Source: Anderseniella sp. (GTDB taxonomy: Bacteria > Pseudomonadota > Alphaproteobacteria > Rhizobiales > Aestuariivirgaceae). Taken from it: a DNA stretch of 64,000 nt. Position 1 is the first letter of the stretch; each line of letters begins with the position of its first letter. Of the stretch, positions 37,069 to 46,061 are shown piece after piece. The position numbers and the translations under genes are program-made. The stretch is taken from NCBI GenBank assembly GCA_030626025.1, contig DAOUPT010000010.1, forward strand, positions 16,911-80,910, in the 5' to 3' direction. The notes beneath the pieces are model-generated. The model did no database searches. It was not told where the DNA came from and saw nothing but the letters and a program-made list of their open reading frames with translations.

Positions 37069-39948
37069 TTATGCTCTGGTTATTTTGCAAAGAGACGCTT
37101 TTGTCTCTTGCATCTGGGTGACTGAATCATAGCCATAAGTCATGGCGGTATTGGCCGCCTCGCCCAGGACATATGGATCTGCCCCTTCGGGATATTTGGA
37201 TCTTCGATCCTCTCCCTGGAAGTGCCCGCCAAAGTGGAAAGGCAAGAAAGCAACGCCCTTGCCGACCCGTTCGGTCAACATGGCTTTGACTTTGATTTTG
37301 CTCTTTTCAGGCGTTTCGACCCAGACCATTTCACCTTCCCGGATGCCGAGATCATTGGCATCGGCTATATTGATTTCAACAAACATGTCCTGTTGAAGCT
37401 CAGCCAGCCACGGGTTGGAGCGACTTTCATCACCGCCACCTTCATACTCAACCAGACGGCCCGAGGTCAAAATGATCGGGTAGTTCTTGGAGTAATCATT
37501 TTTCTGGATAGATGCATACAGAGTCGGCAGGCGATAGGCCCTTTTGTCGTCATAGGTTGCGTATTTATCCATCAAATCACGACGGTTGGTGTAGAGCGGT
37601 TCACGGTGGGTCGGGATTGGATCAGGGAAGTTCCACACCACGGTACGCGCTTTGGCGTTACCGAACGGTGCACAACCATGCTTGATCGCCACCCGCTGGA
37701 TACCACCGGTTAGATCAACTTTCCAGTTGGTCTTGTCACCAGCCAGACCTTCGATGAAGGTGCGTTCGGTGTCGGTGAGGTCTTTGTCCCAGCCAAGTTT
37801 TTTCAACATGGCCATGGTGAACTCGGGATAACCATCCTTGATTTCGGAATCAACCGGATACGACCCGTCAGCCAGCAGGTTCTCGCTGCCCCATTTTTCA
37901 GGAGATTTGAGACCAAAACGATTGCGGAAACAAAGTCCGCCTTCGGCAACTGGTTTTGAAGGATCATACAGGTTTGGTGTTCCTGGATGTTTGATATCGC
38001 CGGTTCCCCAACAGGGCCAGGGCAAACCATAATACTCACCATCAAGCGGTCCGCCTCTGGCTTGCAATGTGGTTTTATCAAAGGTGTGCTGATACTTCAT
38101 GTGGGCTTTCAGGCGTTCGGGTGTTTGCCCGGTATAGCCGATTGTCCACATGCCCTTGTTGAACTCACGGGTCACATCTTCAATCAATGGCTCATCATTG
38201 TTGATGGCGATGTGCTTGAACATCTCATCAGCAAAGCCGAGCTTCTTGGCGAATTTGTACATGATCGTGTGATCAGGCAGGGATTCAAATACCGGCTCGA
38301 TAACTTTTTCGCGCCATTGCAATGAGCGGTTTGAAGCGGTGACTGAACCGTAAGTTTCATACTGGGTTGAGGCCGGCAGGAGATATACACCGTCCTTGCG
38401 GTCATGCATAACAGCAGACACGGTTGGATATGGATCGATGACCACCATGAGATCAAGTTTCTCCATGGCTTTTTTCATTTCCACACCGCGGGTTTGCGAG
38501 TTGGGTGCATGCCCCCAGAAAACCATACCACGAACGTTGTCGGGCTGGTCTATGTTGCCTTTGTCTTCAAGCACACCGTCAATCCAGCGTGACACCGGAA
38601 TGCCTTTGGACTGCATGAGTTTTTCAGAAGCGAAATTGCCTTTGAGATATTCATAATCTACATCCCAAACGCGGGCCCAATGTTTCCATGAACCTTTTTT
38701 GAGGCCATAATAGCCAGGCAATGAATGTGACAGGACACAGAAGTCTGTTGCACCTTGCACATTGTCGTGGCCGCGGAAGATGTTGGCGCCACCACCGGAC
38801 TTGCCAATATTACCAAGTGCGAGCTGCAAGATGCAGTATGCACGGGTGTTATTGTTACCGGTTGTGTGCTGGGTTCCACCCATGCACCAGATCAGCGTGC
38901 CGGGGCGGTTGTTGGCCAGTGTCCGTGCAACGCGCTTTAACTGCCTGCCCGGAATGCCGGTAACCCGCTCGGTTTCTTCAGGTGTCCATTTTGCCACTTC
39001 TTCCTTGACGTATTGAAGACCCCAGACGCGCTGGCGGATATATTCCTTGTCTTCCCATCCGTTTTCAAAGATGTGCCACAAAATACCCCAAACCACAGGT
39101 ACGTCAGTTCCCGGGCGCATGCGCACAAATTCGGTCGCTTTAGCCGCGGTTCTGGTAAAGCGCGGGTCAACAACAATCAACGGAGCGTTGTTGTTTTCCT
39201 TGGCTTTCATCAGATGTTGCATGGCAACCGGATGAGCTTCGGTCGGGTTGGACCCGAACAGGATCATGCTTTTTGATTTGTGAATGTCATTATAGGAGTT
39301 TGTCATCGCCCCATAGCCCCAGGTGTTTGCTACACCGGCAACTGTGGTTGAGTGACAGATACGGGCCTGATGGTCACCATTGTTGGAGCCCCAGAACGCA
39401 TATAACTTACGGAACAGATATGCCTGCTCATTGTTATGCTTGGCAGAACCGAGCCAGTAAACTGAATCGGGGCCGGATGTCTTTTTGATATCAAGCATCT
39501 TGTCGCCAATTTCATTTATGGCGTCATCCCAGCTGATGCGCTTCCATTTGCCATCAACCAGTTTTGTCGGATATTTCAATCGGCGATCACCGTGCGCAGC
39601 TTCGCGAGCCGCTGCTCCTTTGGCACAATGGGCACCAAGGTTAAAGGGTGAATCAAAGCCAGGTTCCTGACCAATCCACACACCGTTTTGCACTTCGGCC
39701 ATCACCGTACAGCCAACTGAACAGTTGGTGCATACAGATTTCTTTAATTCAACTTTTGCGTCAGAACCTGCCGCATGTGCTTTTTGCACCCGGCCACCTG
39801 CCAATGTTGCTGCAGCACCAATGCCGCCAACTGCCAGGCCTGATCTTTTCAAAAAGGTTCTTCGATCAACAGTACCTTTCGTCATCTCTTTAAGAGCTGA
39901 TGACAGTCGAGGGCCATTCGCAACCGCGCCTATCTTCTTTCTTAACAT
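37069..39948 (-). CDS. fdhA: Formate dehydrogenase catalytic (alpha) subunit, Cys type
   Basis: Oxidises formate to CO2 at a Mo- or W-bis(pyranopterin) centre, probably in the periplasm. 959 residues. The Tat signal is DRRTFLKRSG near residues 28-37. The first [4Fe-4S] cluster ligands are C73, C76, C80 and C108. The metal ligand is C198 followed by H199 (ARICHSTT), so this is a cysteine rather than selenocysteine enzyme and needs no Sec machinery. The molybdopterin and C-terminal dinucleotide-binding domains are complete. Downstream tupABC suggests tungsten. fdhB follows at 11 bases. Confidence 0.95.
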   Translation of the reverse strand: MLRKKIGAVANGPRLSSALKEMTKGTVDRRTFLKRSGLAVGGIGAAATLAGGRVQKAHAAGSDAKVELKKSVCTNCSVGCTVMAEVQNGVWIGQEPGFDSPFNLGAHCAKGAAAREAAHGDRRLKYPTKLVDGKWKRISWDDAINEIGDKMLDIKKTSGPDSVYWLGSAKHNNEQAYLFRKLYAFWGSNNGDHQARICHSTTVAGVANTWGYGAMTNSYNDIHKSKSMILFGSNPTEAHPVAMQHLMKAKENNNAPLIVVDPRFTRTAAKATEFVRMRPGTDVPVVWGILWHIFENGWEDKEYIRQRVWGLQYVKEEVAKWTPEETERVTGIPGRQLKRVARTLANNRPGTLIWCMGGTQHTTGNNNTRAYCILQLALGNIGKSGGGANIFRGHDNVQGATDFCVLSHSLPGYYGLKKGSWKHWARVWDVDYEYLKGNFASEKLMQSKGIPVSRWIDGVLEDKGNIDQPDNVRGMVFWGHAPNSQTRGVEMKKAMEKLDLMVVIDPYPTVSAVMHDRKDGVYLLPASTQYETYGSVTASNRSLQWREKVIEPVFESLPDHTIMYKFAKKLGFADEMFKHIAINNDEPLIEDVTREFNKGMWTIGYTGQTPERLKAHMKYQHTFDKTTLQARGGPLDGEYYGLPWPCWGTGDIKHPGTPNLYDPSKPVAEGGLCFRNRFGLKSPEKWGSENLLADGSYPVDSEIKDGYPEFTMAMLKKLGWDKDLTDTERTFIEGLAGDKTNWKVDLTGGIQRVAIKHGCAPFGNAKARTVVWNFPDPIPTHREPLYTNRRDLMDKYATYDDKRAYRLPTLYASIQKNDYSKNYPIILTSGRLVEYEGGGDESRSNPWLAELQQDMFVEINIADANDLGIREGEMVWVETPEKSKIKVKAMLTERVGKGVAFLPFHFGGHFQGEDRRSKYPEGADPYVLGEAANTAMTYGYDSVTQMQETKASLCKITRA

Positions 39949-40093
39949 GGAGTATTCTCCCTAGAATTGTAATGCCCTGTTAGCACTACATTTTTGATTT
40001 TGCCATTTTGGTTTTGCCTGGCATGTTTTTCATTTTCTCAGGCGCTAATAACCATTGTGAAAACCAGTGAATGAATTCCTGAAACCGCAGATT

Positions 40094-40279
40094 TTAAAAT
40101 CTTGCCAATTCGTAGACTTTCTTCACATGATCTGTTTCTGAATAGCCAGTTGACTCATGAGGGTTAACCTCATCAGCTGCCACCGTTTGCGCACTTGCAG
40201 TTGCTGCAACAGCACCCGCAGCACCAAAACCGGCCCACTTCAAAAACGAACGACGATCTGTCGCTGGTTTGTCAGACAT
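40094..40279 (-). CDS. Small Tat-signal protein of formate dehydrogenase loci
   Basis: 61 residues. A complete Tat signal, DRRSFLKWAGFGAAGAVAA, occupies more than half the protein, leaving a short tail of about 30 residues (DEVNPHESTGYSETDHVKKV). This matches the formate-dehydrogenase-region Tat-target family. Its ATG at 40279 has GGAGG at ideal spacing; the frame opens 22 codons earlier. It lies between torD and fdhA on the same strand. It may be an accessory subunit or export escort. Its function is not established. Confidence 0.87.
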   Translation of the reverse strand: MSDKPATDRRSFLKWAGFGAAGAVAATASAQTVAADEVNPHESTGYSETDHVKKVYELARF

Positions 40280-40347
40280 ATTGTCACCTCCTTCTTTCTT
40301 GATGCAGGTGGCGTCTCGCAACACCTGCGCTTCGTTAAACACCAAAA

Positions 40348-41061
40348 TCAGGTCATCTCAAATGCATCCTGTTCAATTTTCATGAACAAGCGGCCAATGG
40401 TTCCAAGCGGTGCATACAAAACAGAATATTTGGCGCCTTCCAGATCAGTAAAGAAATGGCTGGCCCAGGAATTTATGTGATTGTCGAAAAAAGTCTTTTG
40501 TTGATCAAGCGAAAATGGGGCACCATAGGCACCCTCAATCAGTCCGGCCATCATTTCAAGCACAGAAGCGATATGATCTTCGGGTTCTTTCAAATCTGCA
40601 ACCCGCTCAATCCCTGCTTTGGCCATGTCTGCGCGTAGAATTGCCAATGGTTTTTCATTGAGAAACCCGGTTTGATAATAAGAACCAAAGGGTAAAAGCT
40701 CGCCACGGGTGACGCCGATGAAGAGATCGTGAAACTCTGTCTCAACGGTTGTGGTGTCCAGTTTTTGCGCCACTTGTGAAAAATTACTGATTGCGCGGCC
40801 AAACTCACCCTCATCTCCTTTGAGGTCGGCAGCAATCTGTAAACTGTCATTGTCTGGTGGGCTGGATAAAAAAACCGCGAGCAACCGATAAATTTGCGCA
40901 CGCATCTGGTCTTCCGTTGTCAGTAAAGCTGCTTCCGGTGATGCCGCTACTTCGGATTCCTTATGGTTTTCAGCCGTTTGCACTTGTGGCGCCTCTCCCA
41001 TATGCGATTTATGCTTTGTATGGTTTTTGTCAGTATGCATCCATTTGCGACAATCTGACAT
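40348..41061 (-). CDS. TorD/DMSO-reductase-type chaperone for formate dehydrogenase
   Basis: A cytoplasmic chaperone of the TorD family that binds a molybdoenzyme and its Tat signal until cofactor insertion. About 237 residues. The conserved core is FHDLFIGVTRGELLPFGSYY, followed by the EPEDHIASVLEMMAGLIEG helix with the family EPxDH motif. The first 40 residues are hydrophilic and poorly conserved, and ATGs at 41061, 41040 and 41001 are all possible starts; none has a clear ribosome site. It heads the leftward fdh operon and is divergent from fdhD. Confidence 0.87.
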   Translation of the reverse strand: MSDCRKWMHTDKNHTKHKSHMGEAPQVQTAENHKESEVAASPEAALLTTEDQMRAQIYRLLAVFLSSPPDNDSLQIAADLKGDEGEFGRAISNFSQVAQKLDTTTVETEFHDLFIGVTRGELLPFGSYYQTGFLNEKPLAILRADMAKAGIERVADLKEPEDHIASVLEMMAGLIEGAYGAPFSLDQQKTFFDNHINSWASHFFTDLEGAKYSVLYAPLGTIGRLFMKIEQDAFEMT

Positions 41062-41132
41062 AATACTAAAGTAGCATATCGCAAATTTAATCGGTTAGGG
41101 CTTTATAGCGCTTTGAAATGTGAGGATTTGAG

Positions 41133-41948
41133 TTGAAAGAATTCCTTCTAGCACCGGAACCTGATCACCCGGAATTATCGGTTCCGGTCACTGGTATTGA
41201 TCAGGATGGTGTTGCAACTGATGTTTCGGTTGTCACCGAGCGACCCCTGACACTGTTTCTGAACGGACAGGAGATTGTCACCATGATGACAATCGGTGAT
41301 CACCCTGACTTGCTGGCAGTGGGCTATCTGCTGAACCAGAATATGGTGCGTTCGGATGATGAAATTACCGCCATTGATCATGACAAAGATATTGACACAA
41401 TTGTTGTACGAACCAAACGCAAAACAGATTATGAAGAGAAGTTGAAAAAGAAAACCCAAACCTCAGGTTGTGCGCAAGGGACTGTTTTCGGTGATATTAT
41501 GGAAGAGTTTGATGATATCAAACTCAATAAAAATGCTGTGGTTAAAACCTCGTGGTTGTATGATCTACAAAAGAAAATCAACACGGTCCCTTCGCTCTAT
41601 CTCAAGGCCGGGGCCATTCATGGGTGCGTGCTGTGTCAGGAAAACAAACCCTTGATTTATGTTGAGGATGTTGGACGCCACAATGCTGTGGACAAAATAG
41701 CCGGGTACATGTTTTTGAATAAGATTCATGCAGGTGACAAATCATTTTATACGACCGGTCGCCTGACCAGTGAAATGGTTATTAAAACGGCAAAAATGGG
41801 TATTCCGATTTTGCTATCGAGATCAGGATTTACCGCCTGGGGCGTTGATTTGGCCCGTCAGGTGAGCATGACACTAATCGGGCGCATGCGGGGCAAACGT
41901 TTTGTCGTACTGTCCGGGCAGGAAAGAGTTGAATTTGACCATGACTAA
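41133..41948 (+). CDS. fdhD: Formate dehydrogenase sulfurtransferase FdhD
   Basis: Transfers sulfur from IscS to the bis-pyranopterin cofactor, which formate dehydrogenase needs for activity. 271 residues. The catalytic C-x2-C loop is present as C165 and C168 in AIHGCVLCQEN, and EDVGRHNAVDKIAGY is the family signature. It begins with TTG, supported by TGAGGA six bases before it. It is divergent from torD, and its end overlaps mobB by eight bases. This places cofactor maturation functions on the opposite side of the fdh promoter region. Confidence 0.95.
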   Translation: MKEFLLAPEPDHPELSVPVTGIDQDGVATDVSVVTERPLTLFLNGQEIVTMMTIGDHPDLLAVGYLLNQNMVRSDDEITAIDHDKDIDTIVVRTKRKTDYEEKLKKKTQTSGCAQGTVFGDIMEEFDDIKLNKNAVVKTSWLYDLQKKINTVPSLYLKAGAIHGCVLCQENKPLIYVEDVGRHNAVDKIAGYMFLNKIHAGDKSFYTTGRLTSEMVIKTAKMGIPILLSRSGFTAWGVDLARQVSMTLIGRMRGKRFVVLSGQERVEFDHD

Positions 41949-42462
41949 AAACAAAGCTGAAAACCGTCCGCCAATTTTTGGCATTATCGGCTGGAAAGAT
42001 TCAGGCAAAACCACTTTGGTCGAGCGCTTGATTGAAGAGTTCACCATACGCGGTCTCACTGTTTCAGCCATCAAACATGCTCACCATTCGTTCGAAATTG
42101 ATCATGAGCATCGTGATTCCTACAAGTTTCGTTCTGCGGGTGCACGGCGCACCGCCATCGTTTCACGCAACCGCTGGGCGATGATCCATGAATTGCGTAC
42201 CGAAAAAGAACCATCGCTTGATGAGGTGATCGACCATATTGGTGCCTGTGACCTGATTCTGATTGAAGGATATAAATGGGCAGAATTTGATAAAATTGAA
42301 GTTCGTAATCCGGCCAATGGCAAACCAGATTTGGCCCCCGATGACAAGCATATCATCGCGGTGGCCTTTCAGGGTGAGGCACAAGAAACCGGCCTTCCAG
42401 GCTTTCATGTTGACGAAATCGCCAAAATAGCTGATTTTATTAAAGGGCATTTGGAGATGTAG
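41941..42462 (+). CDS. mobB: Molybdopterin-guanine dinucleotide biosynthesis protein B
   Basis: A 173-residue GTP-binding protein that assists MobA in making the bis-MGD cofactor. Walker A is GWKDSGKTT near residues 14-22, followed by SAIKHAHHSFEIDHEHRDSY and ILIEGYKWAEF, both family hallmarks. The ATG at 41941 overlaps the end of fdhD, indicating translational coupling. MobA is not in the window. It belongs with fdhD to a cofactor module. Confidence 0.94.
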   Translation: MTKNKAENRPPIFGIIGWKDSGKTTLVERLIEEFTIRGLTVSAIKHAHHSFEIDHEHRDSYKFRSAGARRTAIVSRNRWAMIHELRTEKEPSLDEVIDHIGACDLILIEGYKWAEFDKIEVRNPANGKPDLAPDDKHIIAVAFQGEAQETGLPGFHVDEIAKIADFIKGHLEM

Positions 42463-42464
42463 GA

Positions 42465-42833
42465 ATGAATTACCGCTTTGCCATGACGCTTCTCATCGTG
42501 TTTGCGTTTCAGACAATCGCGACCATGGCAGATGCGGTAAAAGACGGCAGGACTGCCGCGCAAGATCATTGCAGTCGTTGCCATGTGATTGGCGACTACA
42601 ATCCCAATGGCGGTATTTCTTCTACCCCGTCATTTCAATTGCTGGTAAATGCGTTGAAAGATTATCAGGAACGCTTTGATACGTTCTATGCCCGCCCGCC
42701 TCATCCGGCGGTGATCATTATCCAGGGGATCAAAAAACGCGATGACTTGCCTTATAATGCCGCGCCGGTGAAACTTACGCTCAAGGATGTTGAGAATATT
42801 GCCGCCTTTGCCAAAACGCTTAAAAAGAAATAA
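42465..42833 (+). CDS. Small exported c-type cytochrome
   Basis: 122 residues with a signal peptide (residues 1 to about 24, ending ADA) and one heme motif, CSRCH, near residue 38. The C-terminal half has no obvious axial Met in the usual place; LPYNAAPVKLTLKD replaces it, so His or another ligand may be used. It starts two bases after mobB and probably belongs to the same unit. It may be the periplasmic electron acceptor of the formate dehydrogenase system, but that is inferred only from position. Confidence 0.8.
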   Translation: MNYRFAMTLLIVFAFQTIATMADAVKDGRTAAQDHCSRCHVIGDYNPNGGISSTPSFQLLVNALKDYQERFDTFYARPPHPAVIIIQGIKKRDDLPYNAAPVKLTLKDVENIAAFAKTLKKK

Positions 42834-42835
42834 CC

Positions 42836-43141
42836 CTATTTAACCTCGCGGACAATATCGGTATCGGCCAGATGTTGCCGCAGCATTTCAGTATATTGCT
42901 TGACCATGTGCTCGACGTATTCCTCGTGGTTGTCGACCTCTAAAATTGCGTTGGCGACATAGGCATTGTAGCGGGCGGCAGCAAACAGGAATGCCAGATG
43001 CAGGTCGGTGGCCTGCACATTTTTGTTTTCCCGGTTGGCCACATCAATGAATTTATCGGCCGTTTTCAGGAAGGCAGTGGTATCCAGTTCGCCTTGCTTG
43101 CGGGCCAGGCGTCGTTCATTTCTACTTCTCTTGTCTTCCAT
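42836..43141 (-). CDS. DUF3144-like small protein
   Basis: 101 residues, soluble and helical. The segment FIDVANRENKNVQATDLHLA and FLFAAARYNAYVA resembles the DUF3144 family, whose function is unknown. The basic N-terminus KRSRNERRLARKQ is an addition. It lies on the strand opposite its neighbours, with its stop two bases from the cytochrome stop and a divergent promoter region shared with tupB. There is no evident link to formate or tungstate metabolism. Confidence 0.65.
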   Translation of the reverse strand: MEDKRSRNERRLARKQGELDTTAFLKTADKFIDVANRENKNVQATDLHLAFLFAAARYNAYVANAILEVDNHEEYVEHMVKQYTEMLRQHLADTDIVREVK

Positions 43142-43259
43142 AGTTTTCCCTGTTTTGTATTGATTTGGGCCACAAGTCTAAAGTCTTGCTGGCTAGTTGA
43201 TCTGGCTGTACTATACGATAATTATAAGAAAAACATAATTCAGTCAGTGGAGAGTCATA

Positions 43260-43967
43260 TTGGGAGAAATCGGGCAGGCATTTGCAATCGCATTTGATCT
43301 GGTGTTCTCACTGGACCGTAATCTGTTTGCCATCGTGCTTTTATCTCTCAAAGTCTCTCTTACGGCCGTCATCATTGCCTGCATTTTAGGCTTTGGGCTG
43401 GGTGCCGGTCTGGCTTCCCTACGGTTTCCCGGTCGCAAAGCGATCATCATTATGATCAATGCATTGATGGGCCTGCCGCCGGTGGTCGTTGGTTTGCTAG
43501 TTTATCTTTTATTGTCGCGTTCAGGGCCTTTTGGTGTTCTTAGTCTGCTCTACACACCAATGGCAATGATCATTGCTCAAGTCATTTTGATTACCCCGCT
43601 TGTGGCGGCTCTATGCCTGCAATCCCTGCAAGATTTGCATTACGAGTACGATGAATTTTTTCGCTCTTTAAACCTTTCGCCGTCAAGCAAAATGAAAACC
43701 CTGTTGTGGGATGCCCGCCTGTCTTTGCTGACGGTTGCTCTGGCAGGGTTCGGGCGAGCAATATCTGAAGTTGGCGCGGTGATGATTGTCGGGGGCAATA
43801 TCAATCATGTTACCCGCATTATGACGACAGCCATAGCGCTGGAAACTTCAAAGGGAACATTGGCATTGGCTCTGGCGCTAGGTATTATTCTCATTACAAT
43901 CTCGGTGGCAATTAACGCTGCAGCGATGTTGATTCGCTCAACAGCAAAGCGTTATGCCCATGCTTGA
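43260..43967 (+). CDS. tupB: Tungstate ABC transporter permease
   Basis: A 235-residue inner-membrane permease with about five or six hydrophobic helices. The cytoplasmic coupling loop region, DEFFRSLNLSPSSKMKTLLW and AGFGRAISEVGAVMIVGGNI, is characteristic of the TupB group of the molybdate/tungstate/sulfate family. Translation starts at TTG with GGAGAG upstream. Its end overlaps tupC by 14 bases. Together with TupA and TupC it would import tungstate for a W-containing enzyme, the best candidate being the linked FdhA. Confidence 0.9.
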   Translation: MGEIGQAFAIAFDLVFSLDRNLFAIVLLSLKVSLTAVIIACILGFGLGAGLASLRFPGRKAIIIMINALMGLPPVVVGLLVYLLLSRSGPFGVLSLLYTPMAMIIAQVILITPLVAALCLQSLQDLHYEYDEFFRSLNLSPSSKMKTLLWDARLSLLTVALAGFGRAISEVGAVMIVGGNINHVTRIMTTAIALETSKGTLALALALGIILITISVAINAAAMLIRSTAKRYAHA

Positions 43968-44739
43968 CCAGATTAATGAACCACCAGCTGGGACAATAAA
44001 AAACACTATTTCGCGGTGCAGCCCCATTGTCTTTAAGAGCGTTTGCCTGGAGATTGATGGTCAACTTCTTATCAACAATATTAATTGCTCTTTCGATACC
44101 CTTGGCAAGACCGTGATCATTGGCCCAAATGGCGCTGGCAAGAGCCTGCTTTTGCGGTTAATGACCGGACTGATCAAACCAACATCGGGCAGCATAAGCG
44201 GCGGTGTGCAAAGCTCACAAGGACAATCGGAAGGCAAGCCAAGTGTGTGCTACTCACTGGTTTTTCAAAACCCGGTTCTGCTGCGCCGCTCCACTTATGA
44301 AAATATCGCCTTTGTATTGCGTGAGCAAAAATGCGGCAAAGAAGAGCTGGTAAAAAAGACCAACCTAGCTCTTAAGCTGGCAAGGCTTGAGGACCGGGCA
44401 CAAACCCCGGCCCGCAGTCTGTCAGGGGGGGAACAACAGCGACTGGCTCTTGCCCGCGCGCTGGTGGTAAACCCTGCCGGTTTGTTGCTAGATGAGCCCA
44501 CTGCCAGCCTTGATCCGGCCTCAACATTTATTGTTGAGGAAATGGTCAATAAGGCCAATAGAAATGGTACAAAGATTATTTTTGTTACCCATGATATCAG
44601 ACAGGCAAAGCGCATGGCTGATGATATTTTATTTGTCAATGAAGGCCGGATCCTGGTTCACAAACCGGCTCGTGCATTCTTCAAAGACCCGGAAAGCAAA
44701 AAAGCTCAAGCCTATCTTGACGGGCGCTTGCCACTTTAA
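43954..44739 (+). CDS. tupC: Tungstate ABC transporter ATP-binding protein
   Basis: A 261-residue ABC ATPase. Walker A is GPNGAGKS, the signature is LSGGEQQR, and Walker B is LLLDEP followed by the H-loop THD. It energises TupB. Two ATGs (43954 and 43960) inside the end of tupB may serve as start, and the N-terminal 20 residues are not conserved. No C-terminal TOBE domain is present, unlike ModC, which favours the tungstate-type assignment. Confidence 0.88.
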   Translation: MPMLDQINEPPAGTIKNTISRCSPIVFKSVCLEIDGQLLINNINCSFDTLGKTVIIGPNGAGKSLLLRLMTGLIKPTSGSISGGVQSSQGQSEGKPSVCYSLVFQNPVLLRRSTYENIAFVLREQKCGKEELVKKTNLALKLARLEDRAQTPARSLSGGEQQRLALARALVVNPAGLLLDEPTASLDPASTFIVEEMVNKANRNGTKIIFVTHDIRQAKRMADDILFVNEGRILVHKPARAFFKDPESKKAQAYLDGRLPL

Positions 44740-44769
44740 CAACATACCTCTTGAAATGTAGGAAAACAA

Positions 44770-45069
44770 ATGGACAAACAAACTCAAACAGAACTGGAAG
44801 CTGCTGCCTATCGTGGCCTGGTGGAGCATTTACGCAAGCGCACCGATGTGCAAAATATTGACCTGATGATTCTGGCTGGTTTCTGCCGCAATTGTCTGGC
44901 CAAATGGTATAAAAAGGCAGCTTTGGAAAACGGTATTGAAATGGATTATGCCAGCGCTCAGGAAATCGTCTACGGCATGCCTTATTCGCAATGGAAAGAT
45001 GATCACCAGCTAAAAGCAACACCAGAGCAATTGGCCTCGTTTGATGCGGCCGACAAGGCCGAAATTTGA
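44770..45069 (+). CDS. DUF1244 family protein
   Basis: A 99-residue conserved protein. The invariant core is LMILAGFCRNCLAKWYKKAA followed by MDYASAQEIVYGMPYSQWK, a near-perfect match to the DUF1244 family, with one conserved C-x2-C pair in FCRNCL. It is found widely in Alpha- and Gammaproteobacteria and no function is established. Here it is inserted between tupC and tupA, and its TGA overlaps the tupA start (TGATG), so it is cotranslated with tungstate uptake. The C-x2-C pair could bind metal. Confidence 0.9.
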   Translation: MDKQTQTELEAAAYRGLVEHLRKRTDVQNIDLMILAGFCRNCLAKWYKKAALENGIEMDYASAQEIVYGMPYSQWKDDHQLKATPEQLASFDAADKAEI

Positions 45070-45893
45070 TGAAAGTTGGAACACGACTTTTATTTGCCCT
45101 GATCGCGTTATGGGTAGTAACAGGGATACCGGCAAAGGCGTCGGACGCAAAATTTATCACTGTTCAATCTACCACATCGACTCAAAACTCAGGTCTGTTT
45201 GATTTCATACTGCCGGTGTTTAAAAAGCAAACCGGGATAAATGTCCGTGTGGTTGCCGTCGGCACCGGACAAGCTTTGAAAAATGGCCGTAACGGTGATG
45301 GAGATGTTTTGTTTGTTCATGCTAAATCGGCTGAAGAACAATTCATTGTCGGGGGGTATGGCGTCAAACGTTTTGATGTCATGTATAATGATTTTGTTAT
45401 TGTTGGCCCGGCGTCCGATCCCGCCAGGCTGGCAGAAACAAAAAATATTTTTTCGGCCTTGAAAAAAATATCTACTTCAAAGTCACTGTTTGCCTCACGC
45501 GGAGATAATTCAGGCACCCATAAAAAAGAACTGCAATTGTGGACTAAAACCGGACTCGATCCAACATTACAAAGCGGCACCTGGTATCGTGAAACCGGTT
45601 CAGGCATGGGTGCAACATTAAATGTTGCCGTTGGCATGGGCGCATACACCATGACCGACAGGGCCACCTGGATTGCTTTTGAAAACAAAGGACAAATGAA
45701 AGTTCTTAGCGAGGGTGACCCGCTGTTGTTTAATCAATACGGAGTTATGCTGGTCAATCCAAAAAAACACCCGCATGTAAAAGCAGAGCTTGGCGAGAAA
45801 TTTATCAGTTGGCTGACCGACGAAAAAGGCCAAGCAACCATTGCCGCCTATAAACTAAAAGGAAAACAGTTGTTCTTTCCCAATGCCAAATAG
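45069..45893 (+). CDS. tupA: Tungstate ABC transporter substrate-binding protein
   Basis: A 274-residue periplasmic binding protein with a signal peptide ending near residue 25 (PAKASDAKF). The oxyanion-binding signature is QSTTSTQNSGLFDFILPVF, the TTTS-type motif that distinguishes TupA from ModA. SRGDNSGTHKKELQLWTKTG and ETGSGMGATLNVA complete the ligand site. The order tupB-tupC-DUF1244-tupA is unusual, since tupA normally comes first. It delivers tungstate to TupBC. Confidence 0.93.
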   Translation: MKVGTRLLFALIALWVVTGIPAKASDAKFITVQSTTSTQNSGLFDFILPVFKKQTGINVRVVAVGTGQALKNGRNGDGDVLFVHAKSAEEQFIVGGYGVKRFDVMYNDFVIVGPASDPARLAETKNIFSALKKISTSKSLFASRGDNSGTHKKELQLWTKTGLDPTLQSGTWYRETGSGMGATLNVAVGMGAYTMTDRATWIAFENKGQMKVLSEGDPLLFNQYGVMLVNPKKHPHVKAELGEKFISWLTDEKGQATIAAYKLKGKQLFFPNAK

Positions 45894-46061
45894 GAGCACT
45901 TTCCGGGACAGATAAATTTAGTCGGATTTGCACGCTATAGCCTTGCATGAAAAAATGATGACCTGTTACATAGACCGCAAATGGACAACGCCAAAAACCC
46001 GCGCGCCAAAGAGTTTCTTGCAGCCATTCATTGCAACCAGTGGCTAAGGACCAGTTTCACT

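Noticed and set aside
37069..39948. Possible selenocysteine codon in fdhA
   Set aside because: The active-site codon is TGC for Cys (complement near 39,355) and the frame has no internal TGA, so no SECIS element is needed.
43142..43259. Tungsten/molybdenum cofactor riboswitch or ModE site ahead of tupB
   Set aside because: The 118-base gap shows neither the expected long paired leader nor a ModE-type palindrome.
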